Assembly (NCBI GenBank): GCA_015698045.1
Contig: BLAL01000242.1
Span: 625,001 to 689,000, forward strand
Source: Rhizophagus clarus
Taxonomy: Eukaryota > Glomeromycota > Glomeromycetes > Glomerales > Glomeraceae
DNA: 64,000 nucleotides
Direction: 5' to 3'
The position numbers were made by a program, and so were the translations under genes. Below, in pieces: positions 44,650 through 57,081 of the stretch; the stretch's first letter is position 1, and each line of letters starts with the position of its first letter. Below the pieces are notes generated by a model, which was not told the origin of the DNA, did no database searches, and worked only from the letters and a program-made list of their open reading frames with translations.

Positions 44650-46549
44650 TACTAGGAAATAATTAAGATAAGGTTTTTTGCATATGTATTTTAAATTTTT
44701 TTCTTTTTTCTTTTTTTTGTTTTTTATATTTTTTTTTTACACCCAATAACCCCATATTTATATAAAATAAGTTGATAATTTCAATTTTGTCACATAAAAA
44801 ATTGCAAAATAAATTAAAAATGTGTTATGTATTGTATTGGAAGCTTTTATTGAAACTGAAACTATTATTGGAATTGAAACAATTAAATTTATTTAAACTT
44901 GACTTATTATCTGATTATCTCAATTATTAAAATGAGTGGTTAAAATGAGTTATATATATAAATAAACTATAACATAAACTATAAATAATAAAATAAACTA
45001 TATTTATTAAATAAATTAACCTAAAACCTGAAAAAATATATTTATAACAACATGTTTGAATACTAGTGATATGTTTAGATACGATTTTTGGGTTCCATAA
45101 GTTTGCAATTACATAATTGTGTATTGATAAAAAAAAAAAAAAAAAAAAAAAATACATACAATCACCAGTTATATACGTAATTTATGAAGATTATTATAGT
45201 TATTCATTTAAAATAATAAAGCAGGTTTAGGTCGTGCGTTATTAATATCCAAGTCCAATCTTATAACGGCTGTGAATGAGTATAAAAAATTGGTTAATCT
45301 CTATTAAATTTCAATGTTTATTCTCTATTAAATTTCAATGTTTGCTTATTAAATTTCAATGTTTTATTTAATAAGCCGTTGTTTACGCCGCGAATTTTAA
45401 ACAATGAGATATGTAAATAAAAACTGTGGAGCGAAACAGTCGACATTTTTTTACGGTGCTTAAAATGCAGATGGTCAATCACTCTTTATGGAATGATCAT
45501 CGGATTAAACGTACGTACAGTATTAAAACGATTTTCACATGATTTTGTACATGTATATCGTTTACTAATTACTTCAATATATATTATTTGGGTATTCATT
45601 GAATGAATTTCATGAATATTGTTACTCTGGTCAGTTCGTCGATCAGGTAACTATGACTTGGAGACAGGGATGCAATAGATATGTCTCAAGTCCAATCAAC
45701 AAGACACACTATTCACAAAGGGACAGTTCGTTTATAAGGTAAAAGAGTTTATTTATTATATGAACTTGTTATTACAACTTTGTTATTACACTCTCTGATG
45801 TTCCTTCAACTAAAAAGAAATTTCAAGATATTTATACAAAATAAAATATATTTAAAAATATAACAAATAAATCTAATATATTAAATAAAACTAATAAATC
45901 AAATAAATAAAATAAATCAATTAAATCAAATAAATCAGATAAATCAAATAAAACTGATATATCAAATAAATCGGAAATATCAAAAATAACAGGCTATGAT
46001 GGCTTTGGCTTAGGCGGCTCTATATACTTTGCCACAATGTCACGTGATTACTACGCCAACAATATTATTAAAAAATGCATTATTTCAAATACTATATTGT
46101 TTTATAACTTCGTCCAATTGCAATACATTTGAATCCTCCAACTAAGTCTAATGGTATATTTTCCATTAAAATCCAATTACTATTTAAATATACAAATCGC
46201 ATGATGCAGTGTAATTTTTAGTCAATTCAACCATTTTTGTCTTTAAAATGATAATATTGAATAGATGGGTCAATAAAATGAGATCAATATTATTGTATTA
46301 TATAGATGGAGTTTAAATAATTATTTTTAAATAAGAATAAAATAAATTTATCGAACAATTTAGTGGAACACCTTTGTTAAAAATATTTATTTAACTATAA
46401 TTTATTTATAAAATTATGCTTCCAACCTTCCAAAAGTGATTCCAAAAGTGCTTCCAATTTTTCAATTGTCCAACCTGTCTATAAATATGAAATCTTTCTG
46501 GATAAAGTTTTGCTACATTTTTTATTAGCGAAGGTTATAAAAGTCCCTA
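44650..46549. other. Divergent intergenic region between the CPxC paralogues
   Basis: Separates two genes transcribed away from each other. It contains a threefold repeat of CTATTAAATTTCAATGTTT (45298-45366), an AAATAAATC simple repeat (45855-45980) and poly-A at about 45130-45151. TATAAATA at about 46481-46488 precedes the plus-strand gene by 62 bases. Confidence 0.5.
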
Positions 46550-46984
46550 ATGTCATATAAACAAAATAGAGCACAACCGTATATTAAAAAAATTAATCTC
46601 GATAATGGCAAGAGAATTAGGAAAAAACCCCTAAAACCCTGCCCTAATTGTAAAGAAACAATTGACTGCGTTAAATTAGTTTCTAATAAAGTTGATAAAA
46701 TTGAAGAGATTATAAATAATTTTAAAACTCTTCAAAAGAAAAAATCAGACAAGTTTTCTATATTTAAAGCAAACTTTACTCTCAATAATGTACCATGTGA
46801 GTTGGAATACGACCTATCGAACTTCGCGTTAGAAAATTTAACACTGTTTATACTACGCAATTTTACAATACCAGTAGAGAATCACCTAACTAAAATGAAG
46901 CACGGAAATGATATTTTTTTTCTTATTGGCATTCGAAATCAACTTTACAACTTAATTGGCATTCGAATTACCTTCACGACTTAA
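46550..46984 (+). CDS. Small CPxC protein of unknown family, copy 2
   Basis: 144 residues, starting MSYKQNRAQPYIKKINLDNG. It shares with copy 1 the order basic stretch (KRIRKKPLKP), CPNCKETIDCV, coiled coil (SNKVDKIEEIINNFKTLQKK), FSIFKANFTLNNVPC and ELEYDLSNFALENL. After that its C-terminus (LTLFILRNFTIPVENH) differs from copy 1, with a repeated IGIRNQL/IGIRITF end, so this gene may be frameshifted or extended at its 3' end. Confidence 0.6.
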   Translation: MSYKQNRAQPYIKKINLDNGKRIRKKPLKPCPNCKETIDCVKLVSNKVDKIEEIINNFKTLQKKKSDKFSIFKANFTLNNVPCELEYDLSNFALENLTLFILRNFTIPVENHLTKMKHGNDIFFLIGIRNQLYNLIGIRITFTT

Positions 46985-49226
46985 TTGACAAAATTTCGAT
47001 AAAAATTTTTTTAATTTCACATTTACATCGTTTTATTTACTGCTGCGCAAAAAATTTTTCCCGTTCACCCTTTTTAAAAATAAGTTTTATATCGCAAAAA
47101 GATTTTGTTGTTAATCATTTGTTACTTTTACTCGTCAATTTACTCGTTTCAAATTTGTGCTTCTGTAGATCTCGTTTTACTAATGTAATCCAAATTCTTA
47201 GATTTGGAACCTTTTCATGTAGTTAATTACTTTATTCTAGGTTACTGTATTTTTAATCAATTTTTTTCGTTGTCATTATTAGTCCTCTATTAAAAGAGAA
47301 AACTTTAATTTTAAATTAATAAAATTCAGCTTACATAATTAATAATCAATCGATTTGTGAGGAGTAACTCATTCTTGTTTTTTAGATTTTAGTAATATAT
47401 TAGCAGTCACTCATTGCTTCGCACTGGGACTAATAAGTTAGTATAAATTAACATATTCAGTACCGATCATATGGGTTATTTCGCTAAATAATATTCATAA
47501 AATCGTACTATGCTACTAACGTTAGCACTACAATATACTACAAAAACACGTGGTAACCATGTGATAATTTTCATTCGGACTATGTGCGCAGATCATATGT
47601 AACCTGGCAATAAATCTGGCTACCATTTTTCTCATGGTGATGTTATGCTAGGGTAGTTTACTTTCGTAAGCTTAATCAGCAAGTATTTAGGAAGTAGTTT
47701 ATTTTAAATTTATTTTTTTTTTAGAATCAACTTTCATTATGGCAACCCAAACTCATTTTCAAAAACCCTTGCTTCCAAGAATAATAATGTTGAATTAATT
47801 TTACCACTTGAAAACTGTTGTATAAAGGTTGCAAAAATGCATTCAAAGAAATAAAATCCCACTAGCTTTGTTACGAAGTTCAAAAATCAGCAGACGTTAA
47901 ACTATAAAGTTTAAACTTAAACTTTAAACTTCAAGAATAAAGAACGAAATATTATTGGACCTTTATTTATTAAAAAAAAAAAACAAATAAAAAAAAAAAA
48001 GATGTAAATACCTATCGAACTGAAATCCGTATCCAAAGAGACCATCATCAAGCAGGTGAAAGATTTATACAATAAAATTTATATTTCCTTACTTTATATT
48101 TAAAGATATAATTAACAAAATATTTCTACTTGCATACATTTTTTATATTGAAGAATTTGAAAAAATTGATCAAATGTCTTAATAATAATAATTAAATCAT
48201 CAATGAAGTACTGTACACCCAATTCAATAGCTACTGCATATCTTTTTCCCATTCTTGATATGTGGTGATATCACGGAAGATGAAGATTATGATTAATACA
48301 GCTAATAAGAATTTACTGAAAAAATACATCCAAATAGATATTGTATTTCAAAAAATGATAAAGATTCAGATCATCTTCACCTAATCAATATTTTAACGAA
48401 TAAACCAGAATTTACGACATTTATAGTATGACATTAAATGAAAAAAACATTAAAAGTTATAGTAATATGACAAGAACATTTAGACTTGAATGTTTAATAA
48501 ATCAAAAATTTTATTTTTATTATTTTTAAAATGTATTTTTTGACTTATTTTAGAACTTGATGCCATCCTATCAAGACACCAATCATACATATCAGCATTA
48601 TACAGGTTTGGCCTTCTGGATTTACAATGATAAATTGCTACTTTATCTTACATAAAGATAATGATGGAATGAGTTATAAGTCTGAATGCATATATTACTA
48701 GATCTATGAAAAAATCAGAGACAAGTATTTAATTAGTTTCTTACACAAGTTTTTACACATAAATTAATCATAAACTTTCTCTATAAAGGATGAATATATT
48801 AAGGGTGTAATATATAACGTGCAATGAATTTGTTAAATTTATATTGTATAATATAGTGTTTCTAAATGACAAAATATTGAATAATGAAATAAATATTGGC
48901 TAAAAATGTACAAAATATTGAATTAATAAAATTGCAATCACACTTTACGTAATTCAAAAATTTAGAATAATCTGTATAAATATAACGTTACTGTTACACA
49001 TGATTCTTTAGTATATTAGACTAGGCGTAACCCGTCGCATTGCGCCAGGAATGAAAGTTGTCAGAAAAGTAAATAATAAAATATTTATATTCTATTGCAC
49101 CGTATGGATATTTATATTAACAATTTTATGCATCATACATAGTAATAAAAAGATTGAACTTTTATATTATCACACAAAGCAGGCACTACAGTACTATAAG
49201 ATTTATAATTTTAATTGTATCATTAT
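46985..49226. other. AT-rich intergenic region
   Basis: No supportable gene. A short frame at 47739 (MATQTHFQKPLLPR) stops after 19 codons. A-rich run at 47970-48000. Nothing else definable. Confidence 0.5.
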
Positions 49227-49229
49227 TTA

Positions 49230-49403
49230 GGGCAGTGACATATATTAGCTAATATTTTAGGGGGTGGGGGGGGTAAGCGAAAATCTTAGGTTACACAATT
49301 TTTAAAAAATATGATTGGTTGCACGTGACCAAGATATCTTACCTGGGGGTGGGGGGGTAAGCGCCTATAGTAAAAAAATATTAGCTAATATATGTCACTG
49401 CCC
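49230..49403. mobile_element. Tourist-like (PIF/Harbinger) MITE
   Basis: 174 bp with perfect terminal inverted repeats of at least 25 bases (GGGCAGTGACATATATTAGC inwards) and TTA on both sides (49227-49229 and 49404-49406). TTA duplications and ends starting GGG are hallmarks of PIF/Harbinger-derived MITEs. The interior has two GGGGGTGGGGGGGTAAGCG blocks in direct orientation and a CACGTGAC motif. Confidence 0.9.
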
Positions 49404-49406
49404 TTA

Positions 49407-50343
49407 CAGATTCACTACAATTTCAATATATGTCATGTGAGTCACGTCGTTAAATTTTATTGGTGGAAAATTTGTGATTGGTCTGTGGCGTAATAAACTG
49501 AAAATTATGCTGTTCCAATCAAATCGTCTAAATTTAAGTTTAGACCAGCCACTGATCAGGCGCAGACAAATCACACGTTTCACAATTCACGTCTCCCATT
49601 ATTTAATTTAAGCATTTATTATTGTATTTTGCGTGTGATATTGCCTTGAAATGTATATTATTCTTTTTTGTCTGTTTATTAAGTCTATAACAATTTCCAA
49701 GATTGTGCAATGAATCAAGATGTCCTTTATCAGCTGTTTCTTTATATAATTCAAATGCTTTAATTTCATTCTATTCTATTTCTTATTTTTATTTTTATTA
49801 TATTTTATTTTGTGATGAAAATAAAAATGCGTTTTTTAAATATTAAATGTATTTGGAGTCTAAAAGTGAACTATCAAGTTTTGAGAAAGATTTTCCTATT
49901 TAATACATTATAAAGGTTCCCTTATCCTTGAAAAAATTCTTCTGATAAATATCGTACAAAATGAATCTGACCAATAAAATTCGTCAACTAAGGCAGCTAC
50001 GTACTAAGGCAGCTACGTAATTACGTTATTTACGAAGGTGTATATTTTTTTCTCTTCCACTTTCAATATGGATATCGTAGCTAACAATTTACAAAATTTA
50101 GAAGCTTTCTGAAGCTTTCTTTAAGGATATTCCGTACAAAAATATTAAATTTGTTTTGTGGCTGATAATAAAGTACACCAATCACATTTTAAGAGAGGGA
50201 ATTAATTGTACATTTTGGCGGCACCGGTGTTCATGTGCAATACTAATGAGGCCGTCAAGTAATTGCAGTAGCACAAACATTGATCTTAATCATTATTTCA
50301 TTCAGTTTATTTAAATGCAACCAAAGTATTCTGTCGATCATAT
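49407..50343. other. Intergenic region
   Basis: No gene seen. A short direct repeat AAGGCAGCTACGTA occurs twice at 49990-50020. Confidence 0.45.
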
Positions 50344-50505
50344 TGTAAAAAATATATAAAAATAAATTTCCGTCGATTTGTAAAAAATATATAAAAATAA
50401 ATTTCCGTCGATTTGTAAAAAATATATAAAAATAAATTTCCGTCGATTTGTAAAAAATATATAAAAATAAATTTCCGTCGATTTGTAAAAAATATATAAA
50501 AATTA
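50344..50505. repeat. 35-bp tandem repeat, about 4.6 copies
   Basis: Unit TGTAAAAAATATATAAAAAT plus AAATTTCCGTCGATT starts at 50344, 50379, 50414, 50449 and 50484 (last partial), virtually identical. The motif TTTCCGTCGAT also occurs just before (50331) and after (50526). There are no spacers, so this is a minisatellite and not a CRISPR. Confidence 0.9.
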
Positions 50506-51178
50506 TAAATTTCTATTTCTACAGATTTCCGTCGATCATATTATTTACCAACATATTGTAAAAAATATATAATACCTACTTTTGGTATAAAAAATTAAAT
50601 ATTACCATTTTGCTCCTAAATTAAAATATTTCATAAAATCTACCTTTTTGACTATTACAATTCAAATACACGACACGTTACCGCTAGTATAAAGGCGAAT
50701 CATTCATCTAAAGTTGACGCTTTTATTCTATTTTTGATATCATTTTTAGCGAGCAAAAATTCAATATTTTATTCCCCAACACAAACGGGTATAGCAAATA
50801 CTTAGTAAGAGGATTTTATCCTCCTAATAAGTTCAACAATTTTTTTTATAAGAAAAACTTTTTTCACTATTTTATTAATATTCTTCATTTTGAGTTGTTT
50901 TTATCACACAAAAAAAAAAAATCAACGCGATTTGTTTTTTTTTTATTCAAAAAATTTTTTTTTACATTCGTTTCTGCTAATTTCATTTGATCGTGAATCA
51001 TCTTTACATTCTCTGATGCGTTTTAAAGATAATAATAGCTTAACAAAGATAACTGATTTTTATGTTTAATTCTATTTATTTATATTTTCTTGCTTTAAAC
51101 AAGATTTGAATAGTCATTAATATATTATTAACTGTTACATTTTAAAATATATTCAACAATCATCCCGTTATTTCAAAA
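50506..51178. other. Upstream region of the MACPF-type gene
   Basis: AT-rich with homopolymer runs. TTTATTTATATTTTC at about 51073 is a weak TATA candidate 100 bases before the start codon. No gene seen. Confidence 0.4.
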
Positions 51179-53143
51179 ATGCAAGTGCATTGTATGCAAA
51201 TTAAAATAGTTAGCATGGGTTCCGCTAATATACAAGATGATACGTCATCAAAACTTGTATCAGTCAATTTAGACCTTAAAGATAAATTATCAACCGTTCG
51301 CCAAAAACTTGCACAACATAGTAAAGTTAAAATGAATGATATGTTGTCATTTGCAAATAAGAATAGCAATGATATCAGTGGAAGTTCATTAGCTGAAATA
51401 GCAAGAGAAGATGAAGAAAACATAACTTTAGAAAACATTTTAGACAATGAGAGTAAAACTATATATTTAATATCCGAACCTGATTGGAGATTTTTTAAAG
51501 ACAAACTTAAACTAGAATATGGACGTAATGTAACTTTAGAAAAAGCTAATAAGAGGGCATTCACAATGGTGGATTGTGAAATGAATGAAGTAGTCGATGG
51601 ATATGAAAATAGTACATCTCAAATTGACTTGGAAGAAGATAAGATTACGAAAAATGATTTTCTCTTAATTGCGGATATTGATATACCAAACTTTGCAAAA
51701 TTTGGTGTGTCGATCGGAAATTCGAATGTTAAAAATTCTAATTTTGTGACTCGTTTAACTTATAATATTATCGAATATAATAAAATGTCATTAAAATTTA
51801 AATTAGAACCAACTACAGAATTTATTGAAGCGATAAAGGATGTCATAGATTCTAAAGATCCAAGGAAATTTAAGGATATCGTAAATGAATTTGGTCAATT
51901 TATTCCGAACGAAGTTATTTTGGGTGGAAAAGCTTACTTTGTTGCAAGAGAAAATTCTGAAGAAAATTTTGGTGAATAAACTTCAAATATAAACGGTCAG
52001 GTTTCAAATTTTACAATTAAAACAAGGATTTCAAAGTCTTTAAATAAGAATAATTCATCTAAATATGAGAGTTTTAAATTATTTGGAGGAAAAGAAGTTT
52101 GTTATAATGACTTTAATGAGAAAGATTGGGTTGAATCTTTAAGAGATTTTAAAAATTGGAGTTGCATAAATTTAAAAGATCCAGTTAATATCTTTCAACT
52201 TTTACCTGAAGATTTGCGTAAACAAATCTTATCATTAGTTGGAAAAAAAATTATTTATACAAGTATTGAAGATTTTACTTATAAATTGCCTGAATCTGGT
52301 AGTCAGTTAATAAATATACCGAAAAATATTTTAGAAATTCTTCAGCATAAAGATGCTGATTGTAACATCTTTGCGACAGTTATTGACAAAAAAGAAAAAG
52401 ATATTTTTAGTTGTCAAATCATTTGGCCGCTAAATGAAGATCCAAGACTCGTAATTCATTGTATTCAAAAAAAATTTGCAGAGCGTATATGCAAGTTGAA
52501 GATTAGGTGGATGATCATTGGTTATGACATAAATTTTGATTTTAATCGGTCAGATCCTAACATAAAATTGAAAATTATAAAAGATGATTTTGATGGACCA
52601 AATTGTAAAGCTATAACCAAACCATTAGATTTGGAATATGATCCATTATCGTTATCTCTTTGTTTTGGCATTCCAGTATTAAGAAAATCGGATGATTTAA
52701 ATAATTCTCTAGTCATTGGACATTATTTCTTTAATGATAAAGAAAATAGAAAAATTGGGTCACATTTATTTTCTTATTGTTTGGAAAAGAAACATTTTGT
52801 TAAATTACCTGATTTTACATTTTATACTCTTGTTATCTCAAACTATCCTAATTCTGATAATTACGGAATATCAACTTTTCAACATACTAGTAAGATAAGA
52901 AGAATGTTTAACTTTATTAAGTTTAATTCTTTAAAATCAAATCCAAAATTTTTTAGTTTGTATTCCACAGAAAATGGATATGACCCTCCAATTTTCTTAA
53001 AACAAAAAATTAATGGAATTAGAATTAGGTATATTAATGTTAATTATTGTAATCAAAATGATTGTATTTGTAAAAGCAAAAGATTTAAGAGAATGGGAAA
53101 AAATTTAAAATATGCATTCTTGGATCCAAAAGATTCAAATTAA
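51179..53143 (+). pseudogene. MACPF-type protein interrupted by one in-frame TAA
   Basis: The frame from ATG 51179 is open to TAA 51977-51979 (266 residues), then continues in the same frame to TAA 53141-53143, 655 codons in all. Residues about 6-98 are ubiquitin-like (DLKDKLSTVRQKLAQHSKVK, EIAREDEENITLENIL), followed by KLEYGRNVTLEKANKRAF and a MACPF-like core ending FGQFIPNEVILGGKAYF (238-254). After the stop, DWVESLRDFKNWSCINLKDP and LLPEDLRKQILSLVGKK, then SLSLCFGIPVL and NNSLVIGHYFFNDKEN, follow the layout of a large glomeromycete MACPF-annotated family. Such proteins may insert into membranes; the role here is inferred from family. A single nonsense change, a truncated 266-residue product, or a sequencing error are all possible. 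Confidence 0.7.
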
Positions 53144-54225
53144 GGTAATTTATTTTTATATCTAATCAAATTTTAATACTTTATGAAAATTTAAAATTAT
53201 TATTTTAGAATTTGAAAATTTTTTTTTGTAGAGTATATATTATACAATTCAAAAGAAAAAGCATAAGACTAAGATTTTTCACATATGAATATAATTTTAT
53301 TAAGATAATTAAGATATGAATGTATTATATATATAGATTAAGATTAATTTATGAAATACGCATAATTTTAACGTTATATTACTGTACTCATTTGTTTACA
53401 TTATTAATGTTATGAATATAAATTTAAAATAAAATCAACTATTTCATGTAGCGTGAAAAATTGGAATGTTAAAAATTTTTATTATCAAATAGATTTGTTT
53501 TGTGTCTCGTTTCGCTACATAACAAAGAATTTAATTTACATTGAGTATTAAACCAGAAAATTCGCTGTTTGTATAAAATTTATTATGAATATGAACATAT
53601 TTATAAATAAATAACAGAAATAATTTTTTTTTTTTTTAAAAAGAAGTATTTGATGCGCACTTTTATGCTAATTTAAATGTAACAGGTATAAGTTCACATG
53701 AAACACTTAAATGTTTTTTAGGTTCCACAAAAATTTTGTATTAAATGAACATCCAAAGACGCAGCGACACTGTATCGACGATTCATAACATTAAACATTT
53801 CTCCGATTTTGTAACTTTGATAGTGGTACAATATTAAAGAAAAATATTGAGTTAATTTATACAAGGAATGTCATGTCACCATTTTAGTAGAGTAAATAGT
53901 GCACGAGGTAGAAAAACCCTCTTGAGGTAGGTAACTTAAACTGTGGTTACAACGTTTTCATGACCATATATAATTTAGTATACGAGTACAGGCGAACGTT
54001 AAACCTAAGATTCTATTTCAATGTATTATCGGGTAATGGTTCAAAATCCAATTTGAACGCCAAGTATTTGCTTGAGTAGCGACAACCAATTAAACGAGTA
54101 TAAAAAGACGCGGACGAAAGGTGTCCTTAATATGTGTTATTAATGACGTTTATACCATGGGTCGTTTATAATTTTGGTATAAAATCAAATATAGATAGAA
54201 AATACGGTCGAATAAATAATAGTTA
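53144..54225. other. 3' flank and AT-rich spacer
   Basis: No gene seen. Confidence 0.5.
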
Positions 54226-54515
54226 TTGGGTAAGAGGGTTAAAATATCATCTGAACTGCGATTTGCACCTAATCTCAGAATAGTTAGAAAGAATAAGCAA
54301 ACTAATTTCCTAACTTTATTATCATATAATTTTTATTGTATAGTTTCGATTACTGTACTATATCTTTCCGATCAAAATAACCATAATATTAATTTTTCAT
54401 CTTGCTTTGAATTTAGGCAAAAAATCCATAGATTGTACGCAAATCAAAATATAGCTTCCCATGAAAAATTACTATGATGGCGACGCGGGTCCTATATGGG
54501 AGTTAACTTCTTAAA
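54226..54515. mobile_element. Fragment related to the nested hAT-like element
   Basis: Read on the minus strand, 54510-54440 gives ATATAGGACCCGCGTCGCCA with CATCATAGT and then TTTTGATTTGCGTA. The left end of the element at 32869 has, in the same order, ATATAGGGG, GCGTCGCCATCATAGTGG and TTTTGATTTGCGTA. So one terminus of the same or a sister family survives here in inverse orientation. No second end identified. Confidence 0.5.
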
Positions 54516-54792
54516 TTGAAATCAAAAATGATCAAAATTTTTAGTTCTGAAGCAATCGGATCAACATTTTACAATCTGAACAATAAAGGAAGCCTTAAAA
54601 TTTTTCATGTGAAAATAATTTGCTTAGTAGAAAGAACATCGAATGTATAACTTTGCTAAAAAGGAATATCAATTCTAATTTCTCTATAATATTAATCAAA
54701 AGATATTTTTTTTTAAAAAAAATTCCAGGTCATCGATGACTAAAAAAATATAATCGTCCAGTGGCCCGAAATTAAAAAATTTTTCGTAAAGT
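54516..54792. other. Noncoding spacer
   Basis: AT-rich; nothing recognised. Confidence 0.4.
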
Positions 54793-54795
54793 CTA

Positions 54796-55591
54796 CCCTA
54801 CGAAAAAAATGCATCCGGAATTTATGCTGAAATTGTCCGGAAAAATAAGCAGACAATTTCCGGACGTTTAGTAAATCCGGAAAATGTTCCAAAACGTGCG
54901 CGTTTCCGGATGTTCAGAATATGTCCGGGTTCAAATTAGTCCGGAATTTGTCCAGAATTCTGAACAATCCAATTTTATCCCAGATGATCAGCAGGAGATT
55001 ATCACTTCCTACACAATTAACCAAAGTTTAAATTAACATAATAGATAGCATTTTTGGCTGCTCTTCAATTTTACTTATTATGTCAGGGGGTGGTTTTAAA
55101 TATCAGTTTTGTGCTTTTTGCATTTTTTTAAAATTTAAAATTTTACATTCTTAGAAACATTGTCTAGAATTTGTCCGGAATTTTATTATGTCCGGAATTT
55201 GTTGGTTTTATTTGTCCAGAATTTGTCTGGAATTTAAAATGTCCGGAATTTGTTTGGTTTATTTTGTCCAGAATTTGTCTGGAATTTTTTCATGTCCGGA
55301 ATTTGTTTGGTTTATTTTGTCCAGAATATGTCCGGAATATTTTACGTCCGGAATTTGTTGGGTTTATTTGTCCAGAAAATGTCCGGAATATTTTATGTCC
55401 GGAATTTGTTGGGTTTATTTGCCTGGAATTTGTCCGGAAAATTTCATGTATAAAAAAAACCGGGCATGCAAAAAATTCCGGACAGCAAAATAGATCAATT
55501 TCCTGGACATTTTCATGACAATTTTTTGAAGCAACTGGACAATTTCCGGACATTTTCGTAGACATTTTCCGGACATTCTTTTTTCGTAAGG
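54796..55591. mobile_element. TGTCCGGA foldback element, 796-bp copy
   Basis: Ends CCCTACGAAAAAAATGCATC and (inverted) CCTTACGAAAAAAGAATGTC. CTA stands on both sides (54793-54795 and 55592-55594). The arms are made of TGTCCGGAATTTGT/TGTCCAGAAAATGT units, and the right half carries a minisatellite at 55189-55450. Open frames through it are caused by the repeat. Confidence 0.85.
55189..55450. repeat. About 52-bp minisatellite inside the foldback element
   Basis: Five units starting near 55190, 55240, 55293, 55346 and 55397. Each contains GTCCGGAATTTGTTTGGTTT then TTTGTCCAGAATTTGTC, with small indels between copies. Confidence 0.8.
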
Positions 55592-55594
55592 CTA

Positions 55595-57078
55595 TATAAA
55601 AAAATTTTTGGATCTTTCTTACGAGTAAACACAAATAAACAAGGTTAAGGTTGCTATTCCATTAACATTGAATTGATTGCCATTTTTATTGATCATGGGT
55701 CTAATTAGCATATTTTCATATCATATAATATCAATAATTCAAAATGATAACATAAAATTTTATGTAAGAACAAATATTGCAGCAAATATTGCAAACAAAT
55801 TAAGAATTACAACGATCTTCTAGTCTGTTCCGAATATTAAATGAACAAGCTATAATGAAGCACAGAATTACCTAATATTTTATCACCATTATTAAAATGG
55901 TATCTATTATAATAAAAAAATTAACGAATTGTCCGACATAAACTTGTTTCAACTAACCAAATCTTTAATTAACAAATTATTTAATAATATAGGGGTTTAA
56001 TTCTTTCTATTATTGCATCCATATTTGATAACTATAAACCGATATGATTTGTCGGACAGGTCCGACTTACTTAATAAATATAATAAATATATAAATAATT
56101 AACTTTTTGGGAATAGTTAGAGCAGGTAAAAGGGACTAAGGAATTAGAGATTAAATGAACGATGTTAGAATGAGGAAAATTGGACAACATTTCTTATTTT
56201 ATGTCAATATTTAGTAATACACTCGTGCCCGCCTCATATGGGCGGGTTTGGTTCATCTACAATATCACGTGTTATTGCTAAGCCACCCTAATTAAAAATC
56301 GTTCAAAAAAATCCTCCACTATGGTATAATAAAGATAAAAAGGGTTGAAGAAGCAAATTTTGGTTTCTTTGAATGTTTATCACTAAAAATATCTTTTTAT
56401 ATAGTAAACTACAAAAGAAAAAAAAGAAGTTAGAACAATATTTTTTTAAGAAAAAAATGATAAAAAAGAAAGAAATAGAAATAGAAAAAACAGCTAAAAA
56501 ATAAAAAAAACTATTTACTATAACTATTCATACAACTTATAAAATGACCTACCATAAGTTAGATGGGTTGTTAACTATGTTAGATGGGTTAAAACAGGTT
56601 TTTATATTAAGTTTTTTTTTGTTTTAACAAGAAGTGAAATCAAAAAAAAATTTTTTTAATTGATCTGCAATTCACCTGATATGAAATCCCATATATGCTG
56701 ATCAATTTGATGTTACATAAAATATTTTACTAAGTAAAAACGTCTATAATTGTGATGAACCAAATCCGCCGATATGTAAAAAAGTCGTTAAAATTATAAA
56801 ATAATTACACTAACTTAACAATTAGTATAAATACGCCACGTAATTTTTTTTTTGATAGTTAATTTTCAAATTTGAGTTTAATTCAATCTTTAAAAATATA
56901 GACCATTTTTCTGTTTAACATCCCCCCTTCCCCCTCAAATTTTTCATGTTAAACAATCAAAGTTGGAATGGCTTAACTTAAAATGTGTTATTATTCGAAA
57001 GGAGCATACTACTATAATTGACAGCGAAAATGTTACAAATAATCTTATTGTGTGAATAAAATAGCCAAATAAATTAAA
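55595..57078. other. AT-rich spacer between foldback elements
   Basis: No gene seen on either strand. 56395-56510 is an A-rich purine tract. Confidence 0.5.
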
Positions 57079-57081
57079 CTA

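Noticed and set aside
44927..45157. Minus-strand hydrophobic frame beginning with a poly-Phe run
   Set aside because: Starts in a poly-A/T tract and has AT-driven composition only.
50344..50505. Possible CRISPR-like array
   Set aside because: Units are contiguous 35-mers without spacers, in a eukaryotic context.
51160..51564. Minus-strand Leu/Ser-rich frame opposite the MACPF-type gene
   Set aside because: Antisense shadow of a strongly coding plus-strand frame.
55171..55634. Cys/Pro/Glu-rich frames on both strands (CPEFVGFICPEF-type repeats)
   Set aside because: They are translations of the minisatellite inside a foldback element.
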